64,000 bases of DNA from Siphonodentalium dalli (taxonomy: Eukaryota > Mollusca > Scaphopoda > Gadilida > Siphonodentaliidae). The notes under the pieces are model-generated. The model saw only the letters and a list, made by a program, of their open reading frames with translations, searched no databases and was not told the DNA's origin. The DNA is taken from NCBI GenBank assembly GCA_032622095.1, contig CP136063.1, positions 10,583,814 to 10,647,813 of the forward strand, read 5' to 3'. Below are positions 12,181-22,800 of the stretch, piece after piece (positions within the stretch are counted from its first letter, which is position 1; each line of letters begins with the position of its first letter). The position numbers and the translations under genes were made by a program.

Positions 12181-12950
12181 TTATCATCCGGAAACTAACT
12201 GATGAATGAATAAATGATGTTTTACACACATCACATTGATATGGGCGACCGCCGTGTGCATCCCCAAGTGTTAATTCAGGCTACTCGACCAACTAAATGA
12301 TGACTGAACAAATGATGTTTTACACACATCACATTGGTACGGGCGATCACCAGCGTGAATCATCTAATGTTATCATCCGGAAACTAACCGATGACTGAAT
12401 AAATGATGTTTTACACACATCACATTGGTACGGGCGATTACCAGAGTGAATCATCTTATGCCCAGTCAGCCTACTCAGCTGATTAAATCTCTTCTCCCAC
12501 ACATCGCATATGTACGGGCGATCTCCCAAATGGGTTAAATTATGCCTTGTCATGTTTCTCAAATAAGAAAATTGATTTCTCGCACATATCACAGGAGCCC
12601 CCGGTGGTCCAGTCGGTAGAGTGCCAGGTGTTAACGCCGTCACAGGCCGTCCAGCGCTGACGAAACTGGTTCGAACCCCGTCATAGGGAGGGTGACCGGA
12701 ATCGTGTATCTGGGCAAGTTTGTCAGTTGCTTTCCGGGGGTCGGTGGTTTCTACACGCAGTGGAACAATTTCCCGGTGAAATTAAGCCTCTGCGTGGTCT
12801 TTCCTCCACCCGTAAAATTGACAACGTCGTGTGCGGCCTGGTGGCTAGAACGACGATAAACCCTAATAAACAAACACACACAAACAAACGCACATATCAC
12901 ATTGATATGGTAGATCGCCCGTGTCGATCCTCTTATGTGTGGAAAGGTTA
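12181..12950 (-). pseudogene. Decayed C2H2 zinc-finger gene, split by a SINE
   Basis: On the minus strand several 84 bp finger units are visible. One reads RPYICDVWEKRF..LTGHKMIH (second Cys changed to Trp), the next RPYQCDVCKTSF and then loses frame, and another has ICARNQF in place of CDVCEKSF. Further degenerate copies lie at 12225-12345. The finger linker GDRPY matches the ORF at 52987-53907, so this is a paralogue of that gene. A SINE (12594-12888) interrupts it; finger-like sequence resumes at 12902-12950. The frame is broken and key ligands are lost, so no product is expected. Confidence 0.85.
12594..12888 (+). mobile_element. tRNA-derived SINE
   Basis: A 295 bp insert flanked by the perfect 13 bp duplication CGCACATATCACA (12581-12593 and 12889-12901). 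It has a box A-like TGGTCCAGTCGGTAGAG (12605-12621), a box B GGTTCGAACCCCG (12668-12680), a tRNA-unrelated body, and a tail of AAACAAACACACACAAACAAA. It is a pol III-type retroposon. The plus-strand ORF at 12727-13044 that runs out of it is not a gene. Confidence 0.9.
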
Positions 12951-12955
12951 CACGA

Positions 12956-13052
12956 CTAACGAAAGGCCCGCATTCGCCCTATCCACACATATTAACCCTG
13001 CGACTAACCGGACACGGAAGTTGCATTATTTGATCGACAACTGACCTAACAT
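12956..13052. repeat. Duplicated unit, first copy (empty TTAA site)
   Basis: This unit (CTAACGAAAGGCC ... ACTGACCTAACAT) recurs at 13159-13780. Here the TTAA in CACATATTAACC is uninterrupted, so it is the pre-insertion form of the site occupied by the 520 bp element in the second copy. Confidence 0.8.
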
Positions 13053-13158
13053 GGGATGGAATATGGGATAGAACGACAATCTGCGGGACAGAATTTCAAA
13101 TTGCGTGGGACGACCGATATCTTGAGGAATACAGGACGTCGCAGGCTCCTTTTGGTGT

Positions 13159-13780
13159 CTAACGAAAGGCCGATATTCGCCATAGCCACACATATTAAAG
13201 GTGGATTATCTCTTTGTAAACATGTATTATATAGTTACATGGGTATAAAATATTAGATTTGAATCAAAGACTCCTGTCCGGAAATGCTTCTATTGATTAA
13301 TATAAATTTTATTTTGAATATTTTCCGGTATAAAAAGGCGTTTTTGTTCAGCTAACGAACAATAGTGGTTACTGTTAACCAAGACCAGAAATGTTATTGT
13401 ACAATTTTGTTACAAATAAACGTCAATTAAACTCATTATCGCTTATATCTGTGGAACAAAACAATACAAACAATCAATCTGGGACATTTGACTTTCGGTG
13501 CGTAGCCATAGGAGCAGCCCAGTGCTCTATATCGCAATATGGTATCATCCGAATGGTCTGTTCTAAAAATAGTAACAGAAACGGTCCCGATTTAATATTC
13601 TAAATAAAATCAATATTATTTGATAGAAGCCTTTCCGGACAGGGGTCTTCAGTTCATATCTATTATTTTATACCCACGCAACTATTTAAAATGTGTTATT
13701 TAAAGAGATAAGACATCTTTAACACCGCCACTGACCGGACACCGGAAGTTGCATTATTCGGTTGACAACTGACCTAACAT
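13159..13780. repeat. Duplicated unit, second copy (carries 520 bp TTAA element)
   Basis: Same unit as 12956-13052 with the transposon inserted exactly at its TTAA. Confidence 0.8.
13199..13718 (+). mobile_element. 520 bp TTAA-flanked element, copy 1
   Basis: Ends AGGTGGATTATCTCTTTG (left) and, inverted, AGATGTCTTATCTCTTTA (right), each next to TTAA (13195-13198 and 13719-13722). The arms are similar for over 100 bp, including a CTGTCCGGAAA block. A second 520 bp copy in opposite orientation is at 50687-51206. The only ORF, 70 codons at 13391-13603, has no domain. Non-autonomous; piggyBac-like by target site. Confidence 0.88.
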
Positions 13781-14442
13781 AAAATTTTCGAAATCAATGC
13801 CATGGAAGAGCTGTAGAAATGCATTTTTACAGCGATAAGGCTATGCCCACAATCAAACTTGGTATTAAAATGAAGTTTATCATCTATTGCACAACAGAAA
13901 TCTATTAATTTGAGCGAAGCTGCGATTTTATGCACACCTAGATACCGATTAGCCCACCCATGCGAAGGTGCCACGAAAAACTGCGTTCGACATTAATATT
14001 TAGAATTTAGATTTCTCGATGAATACGCTAGCAAACAACAAGTTTTAGGTATCAAATAACGCAGTGGAATACTGCGCACTCGTTTTTAGCTACAATATGG
14101 CTATGTTAGTGCAAATAGTGTAATGACGAACACGCAAACAAGCGCCGATAAAAACAGCTAAAAATAGACTCGATGTTTACAATTACAGGATCGATTTCAG
14201 CTGATATGTTCAATATAATGGGGCGTATCGTATATCAACATGTAGGATTAGACACAGGGAATGTATTTGTTTCCAAATGGGTCCACTACGCGGTGAAATT
14301 GTTGCAGAAATTCGCTCCAAGAAAGAGCGCTACTTTTTCTCGTAAAACATAGAATGGCCGACTGAAGCCGTTTTATCGTTCCAACTAAGCCGTTCTTAGC
14401 AGCACTTCATCCACAAAATACGAATATACACCATGTATAAGA
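13781..14442. other. No recognisable gene
   Basis: Single-copy-looking sequence between the TTAA element and the giant TIR element. Only short ORFs without motifs were seen. Confidence 0.5.
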
Positions 14443-14450
14443 AGACGTAT
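14443..14450. other. Left 8 bp target-site duplication AGACGTAT of the 35 kb unit
   Basis: Identical to 49644-49651 in direct orientation, each directly adjoining the inverted termini of the 35 kb unit. Confidence 0.8.
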
Positions 14451-14675
14451 GTTACGCCAGCTTTTGAAGTAATTACCACTTTTGAAGTAGGTCTCCACTT
14501 TTGAAGTAAAAAACGCCAGCTTTTGAAGTAACTCACCACTTTTGTAATAAAATCGCCAGCTTTTGTAGTAAAGTGAGGTCTCCGCTTTTGAAGTAAAAAA
14601 CGCCAGCTTTTGTAGTAAAAAAAACTAGGTCTCCACTTTTGTAATAACAAAATTACAGCTTTTGAAGTAAACTGA
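14451..14675 (+). repeat. Outer TIR array of CTTTTGAAGTAA-type words (left)
   Basis: About ten copies of CTTTTG(A/T)A(G/A)TAA spaced by roughly 18-25 bp, alternately preceded by CGCCAG and CTCCA. The same ordered array is found inverted at 49420-49643. Regularly spaced subterminal words are often transposase-binding sites; that role is inferred. Confidence 0.8.
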
Positions 14676-14739
14676 CTCAATACATTTTGACGGGCGCTGA
14701 ACGATTTTCATGACAAAGTCAACCCGATAATCCATAGTG

Positions 14740-15300
14740 GCCATCGCCCATACGAGTGTGACGTGGTTTGAATAGCTTTCAGTCATGCAAACACAAGAGA
14801 AATCACACAGTCAATCGCCCATACACGTGTACCAAAAGGCACTTAGTGAGTCCGGTTCCGTGACAAAAGATTCCACACAGGTGATCGACCATACGAGTGT
14901 GACGTGGTTTGAATAGCCTCCAATCATACCAACACAAGAGAAATCACAGTCAATCGCCCATACACGTGTGACGTGTACCAAAAGGCACTTAGTGAGTCCG
15001 GTTCCGTGACAAAAATAATCCACACAGGTAATCGACCATACGAGTGTGACTTGGTTTGAATAGCCTCCAATCATACCAACACAAGATAAATCACAGTCAA
15101 TCGCCCATACACGTGTGACTTGTACCAAAAGGCACTTAGTGAGTCCGGTTCCGTGACAAAAGATTCCACACAGGTGATCGACCATACGAGTGTAACGTGG
15201 TTTGAATAGCCTCAAATCATACCAACACCAGAGAAATCACAGTCAATCGCCCATACACGTGTGACGTGTACCAGAAAGGCATTTAGTTAGTCCGGTTCCT
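14740..15300 (+). repeat. Zinc-finger-derived tandem array in the left TIR (about 146 bp unit)
   Basis: Marker CGACCATACGAGTG recurs at 14886, 15033 and 15179. On the plus strand each unit contains two broken C2H2 fingers. One part translates as HTGDRPYECDV; another as KRNHTVNRPYTCDVYQKALSESGSVTK, here split as KRNHTVNRPYTCDV and YQKALSESGSVTK. These match the linker and finger frame (HTGDRPYQCDVC, SFTQSSNLTK) of the ZF gene at 52987-53907. Stops, a Cys-to-Tyr change and single-base shifts rule out a product. Confidence 0.8.
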
Positions 15301-15690
15301 TGCCTAAGCATATGATAACACACATAGGTGGTCAATCATACGAGTATGCAATGTTGTCCCCAGTCTGTCCGTCAACCTGATGATCCACACTGGTGACCGA
15401 CCTTATAGGTGCGACGTTGGTTAGAAGAAGTTCGCCGTGACCGTGAGTCTTACAATATATAAGATAATCCACGCTGGTGACAAGATGTGTGTCTGAAGAC
15501 GTTCTGTCAGTCTAGTAACATGGCAACATGTATATTTCCTCAACATTGGGGGACGTGACAAATGTATCAGTTACAACGGAAAATAGTTGGTCTATTTGTC
15601 CTCTTCTTTGGAAGAACAGTCCTATGTCAAACTTCCAATTCGCAATGTTCCTGGTGCCAAAAGGTTCAGTCTCCTTTTTTGTAATTTTAT

Positions 15691-17189
15691 AGTCGATTAT
15701 CAATAATGATAAATAAGTCTATTTTCTTAACGTGGTTCATTCTGATTGGCCAACTATGAAACAAAGGACGAAAGTCCAGATGTCAGGTGATTAAGAATGT
15801 CATACAACAAGACACCGATTCTGCATAATTTCACGAGTCATTGTCCCAGTTAGAATAATATTATCATGCACGTGCTACATAATAATAAGTCAAAGATGTT
15901 AATTCAATTTACAACTGAAATACAATATCCTTTGGACACTTTAATAACGTCTGTTACGGGATTGTGTTATATCGTTCGAGACTTCGTGACAGCTCTAGAA
16001 CCTTCAAAATAGGGAACAGGATAAGAAACTCGCATACCATATCGCTGTGTAGATCCGGCCTCTTTGTGTGCTACAGTTGTAATGTTTTATCATAACATTT
16101 AATGTTCAGGCGTTATGCTGTGGTGATTCTCCATGGCGGCCAGTGGAGCCCGTGTTCCGAGCGTGTATTATACCATGTGGTAGCTATGCCTGCGATTACA
16201 TTGTTGAATGTGAGTCCTCTGCGAGTGGGAGGTGTCAACATTGGCCACAATCGCCAGTAATTGGTGTTGCCCTGAATATGGCAGGTATGTTACGGTAAGT
16301 TGCTGGTAAGTCGAGGGCAATACTATTGGGAAGGGACTGGCATATATTCTATTTTGTGTTATACATAATTGCTCATCAATCCCAGCTTGCACCGATGGTT
16401 TGCAGTATATCAATAAATTCATTGTTGTAATTACTTGCGCCAGTCCATGCTGGACGCAAGTAATGTTTTCGGTTCGAATCTTTGTCTGTTTATTTGTCTG
16501 TTTATTTGTCCTTCCGGGAATATAACCGTGATAACGGAAGCTGAAAATGAGGCCAACGCGCATGCGTTATTGTTCCAGTAATTTTTACGAAGCATTGAAG
16601 TTGGAAATTTCAATCATATCCGCGGCTGAATGAGTGTGAGTTTACTGAATTACTGATTACATGTATGTCTGATAATCGTATGAAATTCAGACTTCATGAA
16701 ATCAATTTAACTATGGCTCAACCGAATCAGAGGTGCTGCGATACTTAACACAGGAATTTACGAAGATAAGACAAGGTCATGGACAGCTGACGGAGATGTT
16801 GTTTGTTTAGTCGCAGCGCTCTGTGAAAGAGGTCATGTTTGTTGACTGTTTTCTGTTCCAAATTCTGAAATTACACATCGTTTAAATTAATTAAGGGATG
16901 TTACTGTTACAATTCCTATTTACGGCTATTGGAACTCTTCGTGTTATTAATTCTGAGTTAGGTAAGTCGGATTTCTTGTATTTATCACACAATTTTAAGA
17001 GAAAATTCACCACAAATCAAATGCTGTGAAAATCTAAATCATTCGGAAATGGGGAAAACTATCTGACTATTTCGGTTTTAATAGAACTTTTATAGCCTGT
17101 AGCCAAAATGCACATTTTAAATGATTTCGAGAAAATTCTCACATGTAATTTGATGAATATTTATGAGATACTAGCCAACTACTAGTAGG
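15691..17189. other. Interior of giant element, no recognisable gene
   Basis: Short ORFs only (for example 16168-16563, minus strand), without domains or composition suggestive of coding. Confidence 0.5.
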
Positions 17190-17191
17190 TA

Positions 17192-17579
17192 CCCTGCTGG
17201 ACAAAACAAGTGTCCACTTAACCGCGGTGCAGTTAGCATTGCCACAACGGCCAAAATGCAACTTCACTGCGGCTCCAACTGCTAACTACGGTTGGGCCGC
17301 AGACTCGCAGTGTACTTGCCATTCGGCCATGGTGTAGTTGCCACGGTGTACCGGTACGTTCATTAAACTGAAAAAAGATGATACAAACCAGAAATCTAAC
17401 CACGGTGAATTCGACCGCGTTGTACCGGTAGTTGCCTTTCGACCATGGTGTACTTGCCATTCGGCCGCAGTGTACTTGCAGTTCGGCCGCGGTGCTCAAC
17501 TGCAGTTACAAACTCTGGCACCACGGCCGAACGGCAAATACACCGCGGTGCCAATGGACACTTGTTTTGTCGAGCGGGG
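17192..17579 (+). mobile_element. TA-flanked family 1 element, copy A (388 bp)
   Basis: TIR CCCTGCTGGACAAAACAAG; the right end is CTTGTTTTGTCGAGCGGGG. TA lies on both sides (17190-17191 and 17580-17581). The interior is full of CCGCGGTG, GGCCGAACGGCA and similar palindromic words. TA duplication is typical of Tc1/mariner-type elements. Overlapping ORFs in all frames are by-products. No transposase. Confidence 0.88.
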
Positions 17580-17581
17580 TA

Positions 17582-18329
17582 CATGTACGGTATTTCCTCA
17601 TTGAAGAAGAGTGGCTGTGGCTAATTTTCCGCTACTGGTGGGATAAAGAGACAATCTTATTATGCCACTCAGGGCATATATCGCATATACTAGTATCTCA
17701 TCTGGATTTGCGAGAATCCATATATACTTTTTCACTAGAATCCACGGTAATTTACGAGAATCTACCGTAGAAATATAAGCCCTGCCGCTAGCAGCGTAAT
17801 AGTCTTTGGACTGATAATGGTTATTTTGCGGCCAGCAGCAGAATAATGATATATTTATTTATAACGTAGCCTGTTTGGCTATTCTGTCGCGAATCATAAA
17901 TGTGCTTTTATTATTTTAAGGCCCACTTTATGATGTTGACATTGACTATGGTTACCCGATTCAATACCCGATTCCCATGGCCCTACTCTAGCTATAGTCA
18001 CGTTCCTGCATATGTACATACGTGTACCGGTACATGTGTATGCAACAGCCAACACAAGTACATGTACAAGTAATTCATGTGCTGGGCGCGTTACGGTATT
18101 GTTTTAAGTAGCGCCCCGCCAACAAAGGCAATATGGAGGCATAATGATCCAGATACGGTATACATGTACATACCGGTATAGGTTTGAGAAAGATCTAAAT
18201 GGTGGATTCAACGTTGTCATGGGTTTTGACAGCGATAAAAATCCAGCAAATTTTTTGTTGCGGTCAAATTCCCATGACCACATTAAAACTGCTGTTCATT
18301 TCTTATTCCGGTATATTAATTTAAGGGGA
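17582..18329. other. No recognisable gene
   Basis: Rich in TACATGTA and ACCGGTA words. ORFs are short and without motifs. Confidence 0.45.
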
Positions 18330-18705
18330 ATCACTGCACTTGATGTTCATACTTCCATGTGTAATGCCAATCAATGCGGCCAGATACCAGGCGATGGGTG
18401 GAGTTTATAATTTGACAGCTGAAACAATGTGGGCAACTTCAAAGTCGTGTAAAGTTCACAGTGTGCTATCAGCTGGAAGATTACATTGAAAACATGTTCA
18501 TGTCAAATTCACAAAAAGTGTACATGATTTTTAGTAACATGTTTACTGTTGTGACATTTCTCTTTGATCCATCATGGTTTGAAGTGGTAACCTTTATGCA
18601 GCAGTGTTGGTGTTTAGTGGTTACCACAGTATGTTACCACAGTACATAAATTACCGAGGTGACACCACATTATCGGTGGCCAATTACATTAAGGATACTA
18701 GTAGC
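18330..18705 (+). mobile_element. Fragment of TA-flanked family 2 (fold-back type)
   Basis: AAGGGGAATCACTGCA resembles 22928 onward in the large family 2 fold-back, and GGTGACACCACATTAT..CAATTACATTAAG matches the right end of the complete family 2 copy at 29557-29915. The left end is not visible. Confidence 0.55.
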
Positions 18706-18764
18706 TATAGTTGTTGGCTAAATTGTCATACATGTACCGATACATGTAGTTACATGTACTAGTA

Positions 18765-19819
18765 CCGGTGTAACACGTCATCTCTCCCCCTGGGTATCTT
18801 CCCCCCCCCCCGGGGGGGGGGAGATGTCCTAGGATATCTCCCCCCACCCTGGATATTTCCCCCCCATGTACGACTAAAAAATAATTTCACTCATATGATA
18901 TCGTTTGGTTCTGAAATGGCCAGAAAAATGTTTTTTGAGATTAAAAAAAATAAAAATAAAAATTTTGTTTTTATTTAATAAAACAAAAGTGACAAAATTA
19001 GTGTTTTCACGAATTTGATTGTCTGTTCATGAAATGAACAGAAAAATGTTTTTTTTTAATTCAACTTTTTTCTTTTCTTTCAAACGTCCAGGCTTGGATA
19101 TTCCATTCTATCGTTTAATTTGCTTTATATAGTCATGAAATGGCGAGAAATTAACTTTATATGAGCAAAATTTTATAGAGTAAAAATTTTGGGTGGGGGG
19201 GGGAGATACCCAGGCCAGAGTATCTTCCCCCCACCCAGCACCTACATGACAAAAAAAATCATCTTATGGTTTTATCGCTTATTTTGCTTTATATAGTAAT
19301 GAAACAGCGAGAAATGAGCTTCTCCAAGAGAAAGTTGTTTGAGTCAGGGTTTGGGGTGGGGGGGGAGATGTCCAGGTCAGGATATCTCCCCCCCCCCCAC
19401 CCAGCACCTACATGACAAATAAATCATTGTATGGATTTATTGCTTGTTTTGCTTTATATACTTGTAGTCATGAAACAGCGAGAAATTAACTTCTTATGAG
19501 AAAAAGTTTTTTGAGTCAGGGTTTGGGGGGGGAATGTCCAGGTCAGGATAACTCCCCCCCCCCCACCCAGCACCTACATGACAAAAAAATAATCTTGTGG
19601 TTTTATCGCTCGTTTTGCTTTATATAGTCATGAAACAGCGAGAAATTAACTTCTTCTGAGAACAAGTTTTTTGAGTCAGGGTTTGGGATGGGGCGGGGGA
19701 AGATGTCCAGGTCAGGATATCTCCCCCCCCCCCCACCCAGCACCTACATGACAAAAAAATAATCTTATGGTTTTATCGCTTGTTTTGCTTCATATAGTCA
19801 TGAAACAGCGAGAAATTAA
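18765..19819 (+). mobile_element. Family 3 (G/C-tract) element, left-end copy
   Basis: Starts CCGGTGTAACACGTCATC after TA (18763-18764). It then has about 180 bp tandem units: TTTGCTTTATATAGTCATGA, a GGGTTTGGGGTGGGG tract, GATGTCCAGGTCAGGATATC, a C8-C12 run, CCACCCAGCACCTACATGAC. No right terminus is found before family 2 sequence begins at about 19822, so the copy is truncated. Confidence 0.7.
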
Positions 19820-19821
19820 CT

Positions 19822-22800
19822 AGTAATTGACTTGAAAACGGGGTGATACCCAGGTAATGACCACGGTATTACCAGTAGTATACAGTATCCACAGCAGTAC
19901 GGTATCGAAATGGTCACTGCGGTGGAGTTACAGTACCATTTGTTTATCAACTTTATGATACCGCAGTCTATTAGTGGGTCATCATACCGGTATACAAAAA
20001 GTTGAGACAATAATATGTCCATGAGTATCTTGTTTAAGGGAAAAGTAAGCATTGGCAGAGGGTAATGCTGTTAAAATAGTTAAAACCGCCATAAACAGAA
20101 ATAATATTATATTATAAACAAAGTTAACAAACCTTGTTCTTACATGTATACATGTACATACCATTCATAAATGTATAGTGTAAATTGCAGCATGTTATTG
20201 TCATGTTAGTACTCTGTGAGTCTAGTGTTATTTAAACAAATGCCATGTTATGCAAACAAACAGTACCGGTGTAACACGATATCTCCCCCCCCTGGGTATC
20301 TTCCCCCGCGGGGGAAGACACCCCGGGGTATCTTCCCCCCCGGGGGGGGGAACATACTTCGGGGTATCTTCCCCCCACCCTGGGTATCTTCCCCCCCACT
20401 CGTACATTTTTTTTCCCTCACTTATTTTATATTATTATGGTAAGAAATACCGAGAAAATTATTAAATTTATTTTTTTTTTTTTGTTATTTTGAAGTTTAA
20501 CTTAACCCAATAATAGCATAAATATGTCAAAATATTACATTATGATTCTATCGTTTAATTTGCTTTATATAGTCATGAAATGGCGAGAAATTAACTTTAT
20601 ATGAGCAAAATTTTATAGAGTAAAAATTTTGGGTGGGGGGGGGGGAGATACCCAGGCCAGAGTATCTTCCCCCCACCCAGCACCTACATATGACAAAAAT
20701 TAAACGTATGATTTTATTGCTTAATTTGCTTTATATAGTTATGAAATGGCGAGAAATTAACTTTATGTGAGCAAAATTTGATAGAGTAAGAATTTGGGGT
20801 GGGGGGAGATACCCAGGCCTGAGTATCTTCCCCCCACCCAGCACCTACATACCGGTATGACAAAAATTAAACGTATGATTTTATTTCTTAATTTGCTTTA
20901 TATAGTTATGAAATGGCGAGAAATTAACTTTATGTGAATAAAAATTTGATAGAGTAAGAATTTGGGGTGGGGGGAAAGACACCCAGGCCTGAGTATCTTC
21001 CCCCCACCCAGCACCTACATATGACAAAAATTAAACGTATGATTTTATTGCTTAATTTGCTTTATATAGTCATGAAATGGCGAGAAATTAACTTTATATG
21101 AGCAAAATTTGATAGAGTAAGAATTTGGGGTGGGGGGGGGGAAGATACCCAGGCCTGAGTATCATCCCCCCCCACCCAGCACCTACATATGACAAAATTT
21201 AAACGTATGATTTTATTGCTTAATTTGCTTTATATAGTCATGAAATGGCGAGAAATTAACTTTATATGAGCAAAATTTGATTAGAGTAAGAACTTGGGGT
21301 GGGGGGGGGATACCCAGGCCTGAGTATCTTCCCCCCACCCAGCACCTACATATGACAAAAATTAAACGTATGATTTTATTTCTTAATTTGCTTTATATAG
21401 TTATGAAATGGCGAGAAATTAACTTTATGTGAGCAAAATTTGATAGAGTAAGAATTTGGGGTGGGGGGGGGGGAAGATACCCAGGCCTGAGTATGTTCCC
21501 CCCCACCCAGCACCTACTTATGACAAAAATTAAACATGATTTTATTGCTTAATTTGCTTTATATATATTCATGAAATGGCGAGAAATTAACTTTATGTGA
21601 GAACAATTTTATTGAGTAAGAATTTGGGGTGTGGGGGGATACCCATGCCTGAGTATCTTCCCCCCACCCTCACCAAGCAGCTACATATGACAAAAATTAA
21701 ACGTATGATTTTATTGCTTTAAATAGTCATGATATGGTCAGAAATTAACTTTTTATGAAAAAAAGTTGATAGAGTAGGAATTTGGTGTGGGGGAGAGGCC
21801 CGAGTATCCCCCCTCACCCAGCAGCAAAATTAAAAAAAAAATATATATAAGTTTATCTCGCCATTTCATAACTATATAAAGCAAATTAAGCAATAAAATC
21901 ATACGTTTAATTTTTGTCATATGTAGGTGCTGGGGGGGGGGGGGGGGGTGAGATACTCAGGCCTGGGTATCTTCCCCCCACCCCAAATTCTTACTCTAAT
22001 CAAATTTTGCTCATATAAAGTTAATTACTCGCCATTTCATGACTATATAAAGCAAATTAAGCACTAAAATCATGTTTAATTTTTGTCATATGTAGGTGCT
22101 GGGTGGGGGGGGGGGGGAGATACTCAGGCCTGGGTATCTCCCCCCCCCCCCCACCCCAAATTCTTACTCTATCAAATTTTGCTCATATAAAGTTAATTTC
22201 TCGCCATTTCATGACAATATAAAGCAAAATAAACGATAAAATCGTAAGGTAATATTTTGACATATTTATGCTATTGTGTGAGGGGTTAAGTTAAACTTCA
22301 AAATAAAAAAAAATTAAACAATTTGTTTTTAATAGTTTTCTCGGCATTTCTTACCATAATAATATAAAATAAGTGAGGGAAAAAATAATATGAGTGGGGG
22401 GGGGGGGGAGATACACAGGGCGGGGGGGGGATACCCAGGGGTGGGGGGGGGGGGAGATAAACTGTTACACCGGTACATACAATAAGCAAAACACTCAACA
22501 CGGTGGAAACCGCCACTACATGTATGTAATTGAACTTTTGTTAGAAATGCCACCAAGTTGTTTACAACATACCGGTATACCGGTAGCTATTGCTAATCTT
22601 CACCTCAAGATATCTGTGTTGAATGGGTCACCATCAATCACTCTCCTAAGAATCGTAACGGTGTGGAGTGTTTTGCTTACCGCTCACTGTTAACGTGCTG
22701 TACATGTAAATACCTTTAAACAAACGCTTGGCTCACACAAAGTCAAAGTGTGTTTCAACTTTTGTGGATAAGATTGCATTCATATTATCATTATTATCTT

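Larger units (their letters stand above)
14451..15690 (+). repeat. Left TIR of the 35 kb element
   Basis: In order: an outer array (14451-14675), a short unique block (about 14676-14750, with CAATACATTTTGACGGGCGCTGAACGA-like sequence shared by the right TIR), a ZF-derived array (about 14740-15300), and inner blocks shared with the right TIR such as GGAAAATAGTTGGT (15580s) and AAAAGGTTCAGTCTCCTTT (15659-15677). ORFs crossing it (14396-14680 and 14811-15215, minus strand) reflect the repeats. Confidence 0.8.

Noticed and set aside
12594-12690. Functional tRNA gene
   Set aside because: A and B boxes are present but the body does not fold as a cloverleaf by inspection, and the unit has a SINE tail and target duplication.
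12727-13044. 105-codon plus-strand ORF
   Set aside because: Begins inside the SINE and ends in the duplicated unit; no domain.
14811-15215. 134-codon minus-strand ORF with internal repeats
   Set aside because: Antisense to the ZF-derived TIR array; the finger reading is on the plus strand and is broken.
20216-20465. Proline/glycine-rich ORFs in the G/C-tract region
   Set aside because: Products of C and G homopolymers within a tandem-repeat element.
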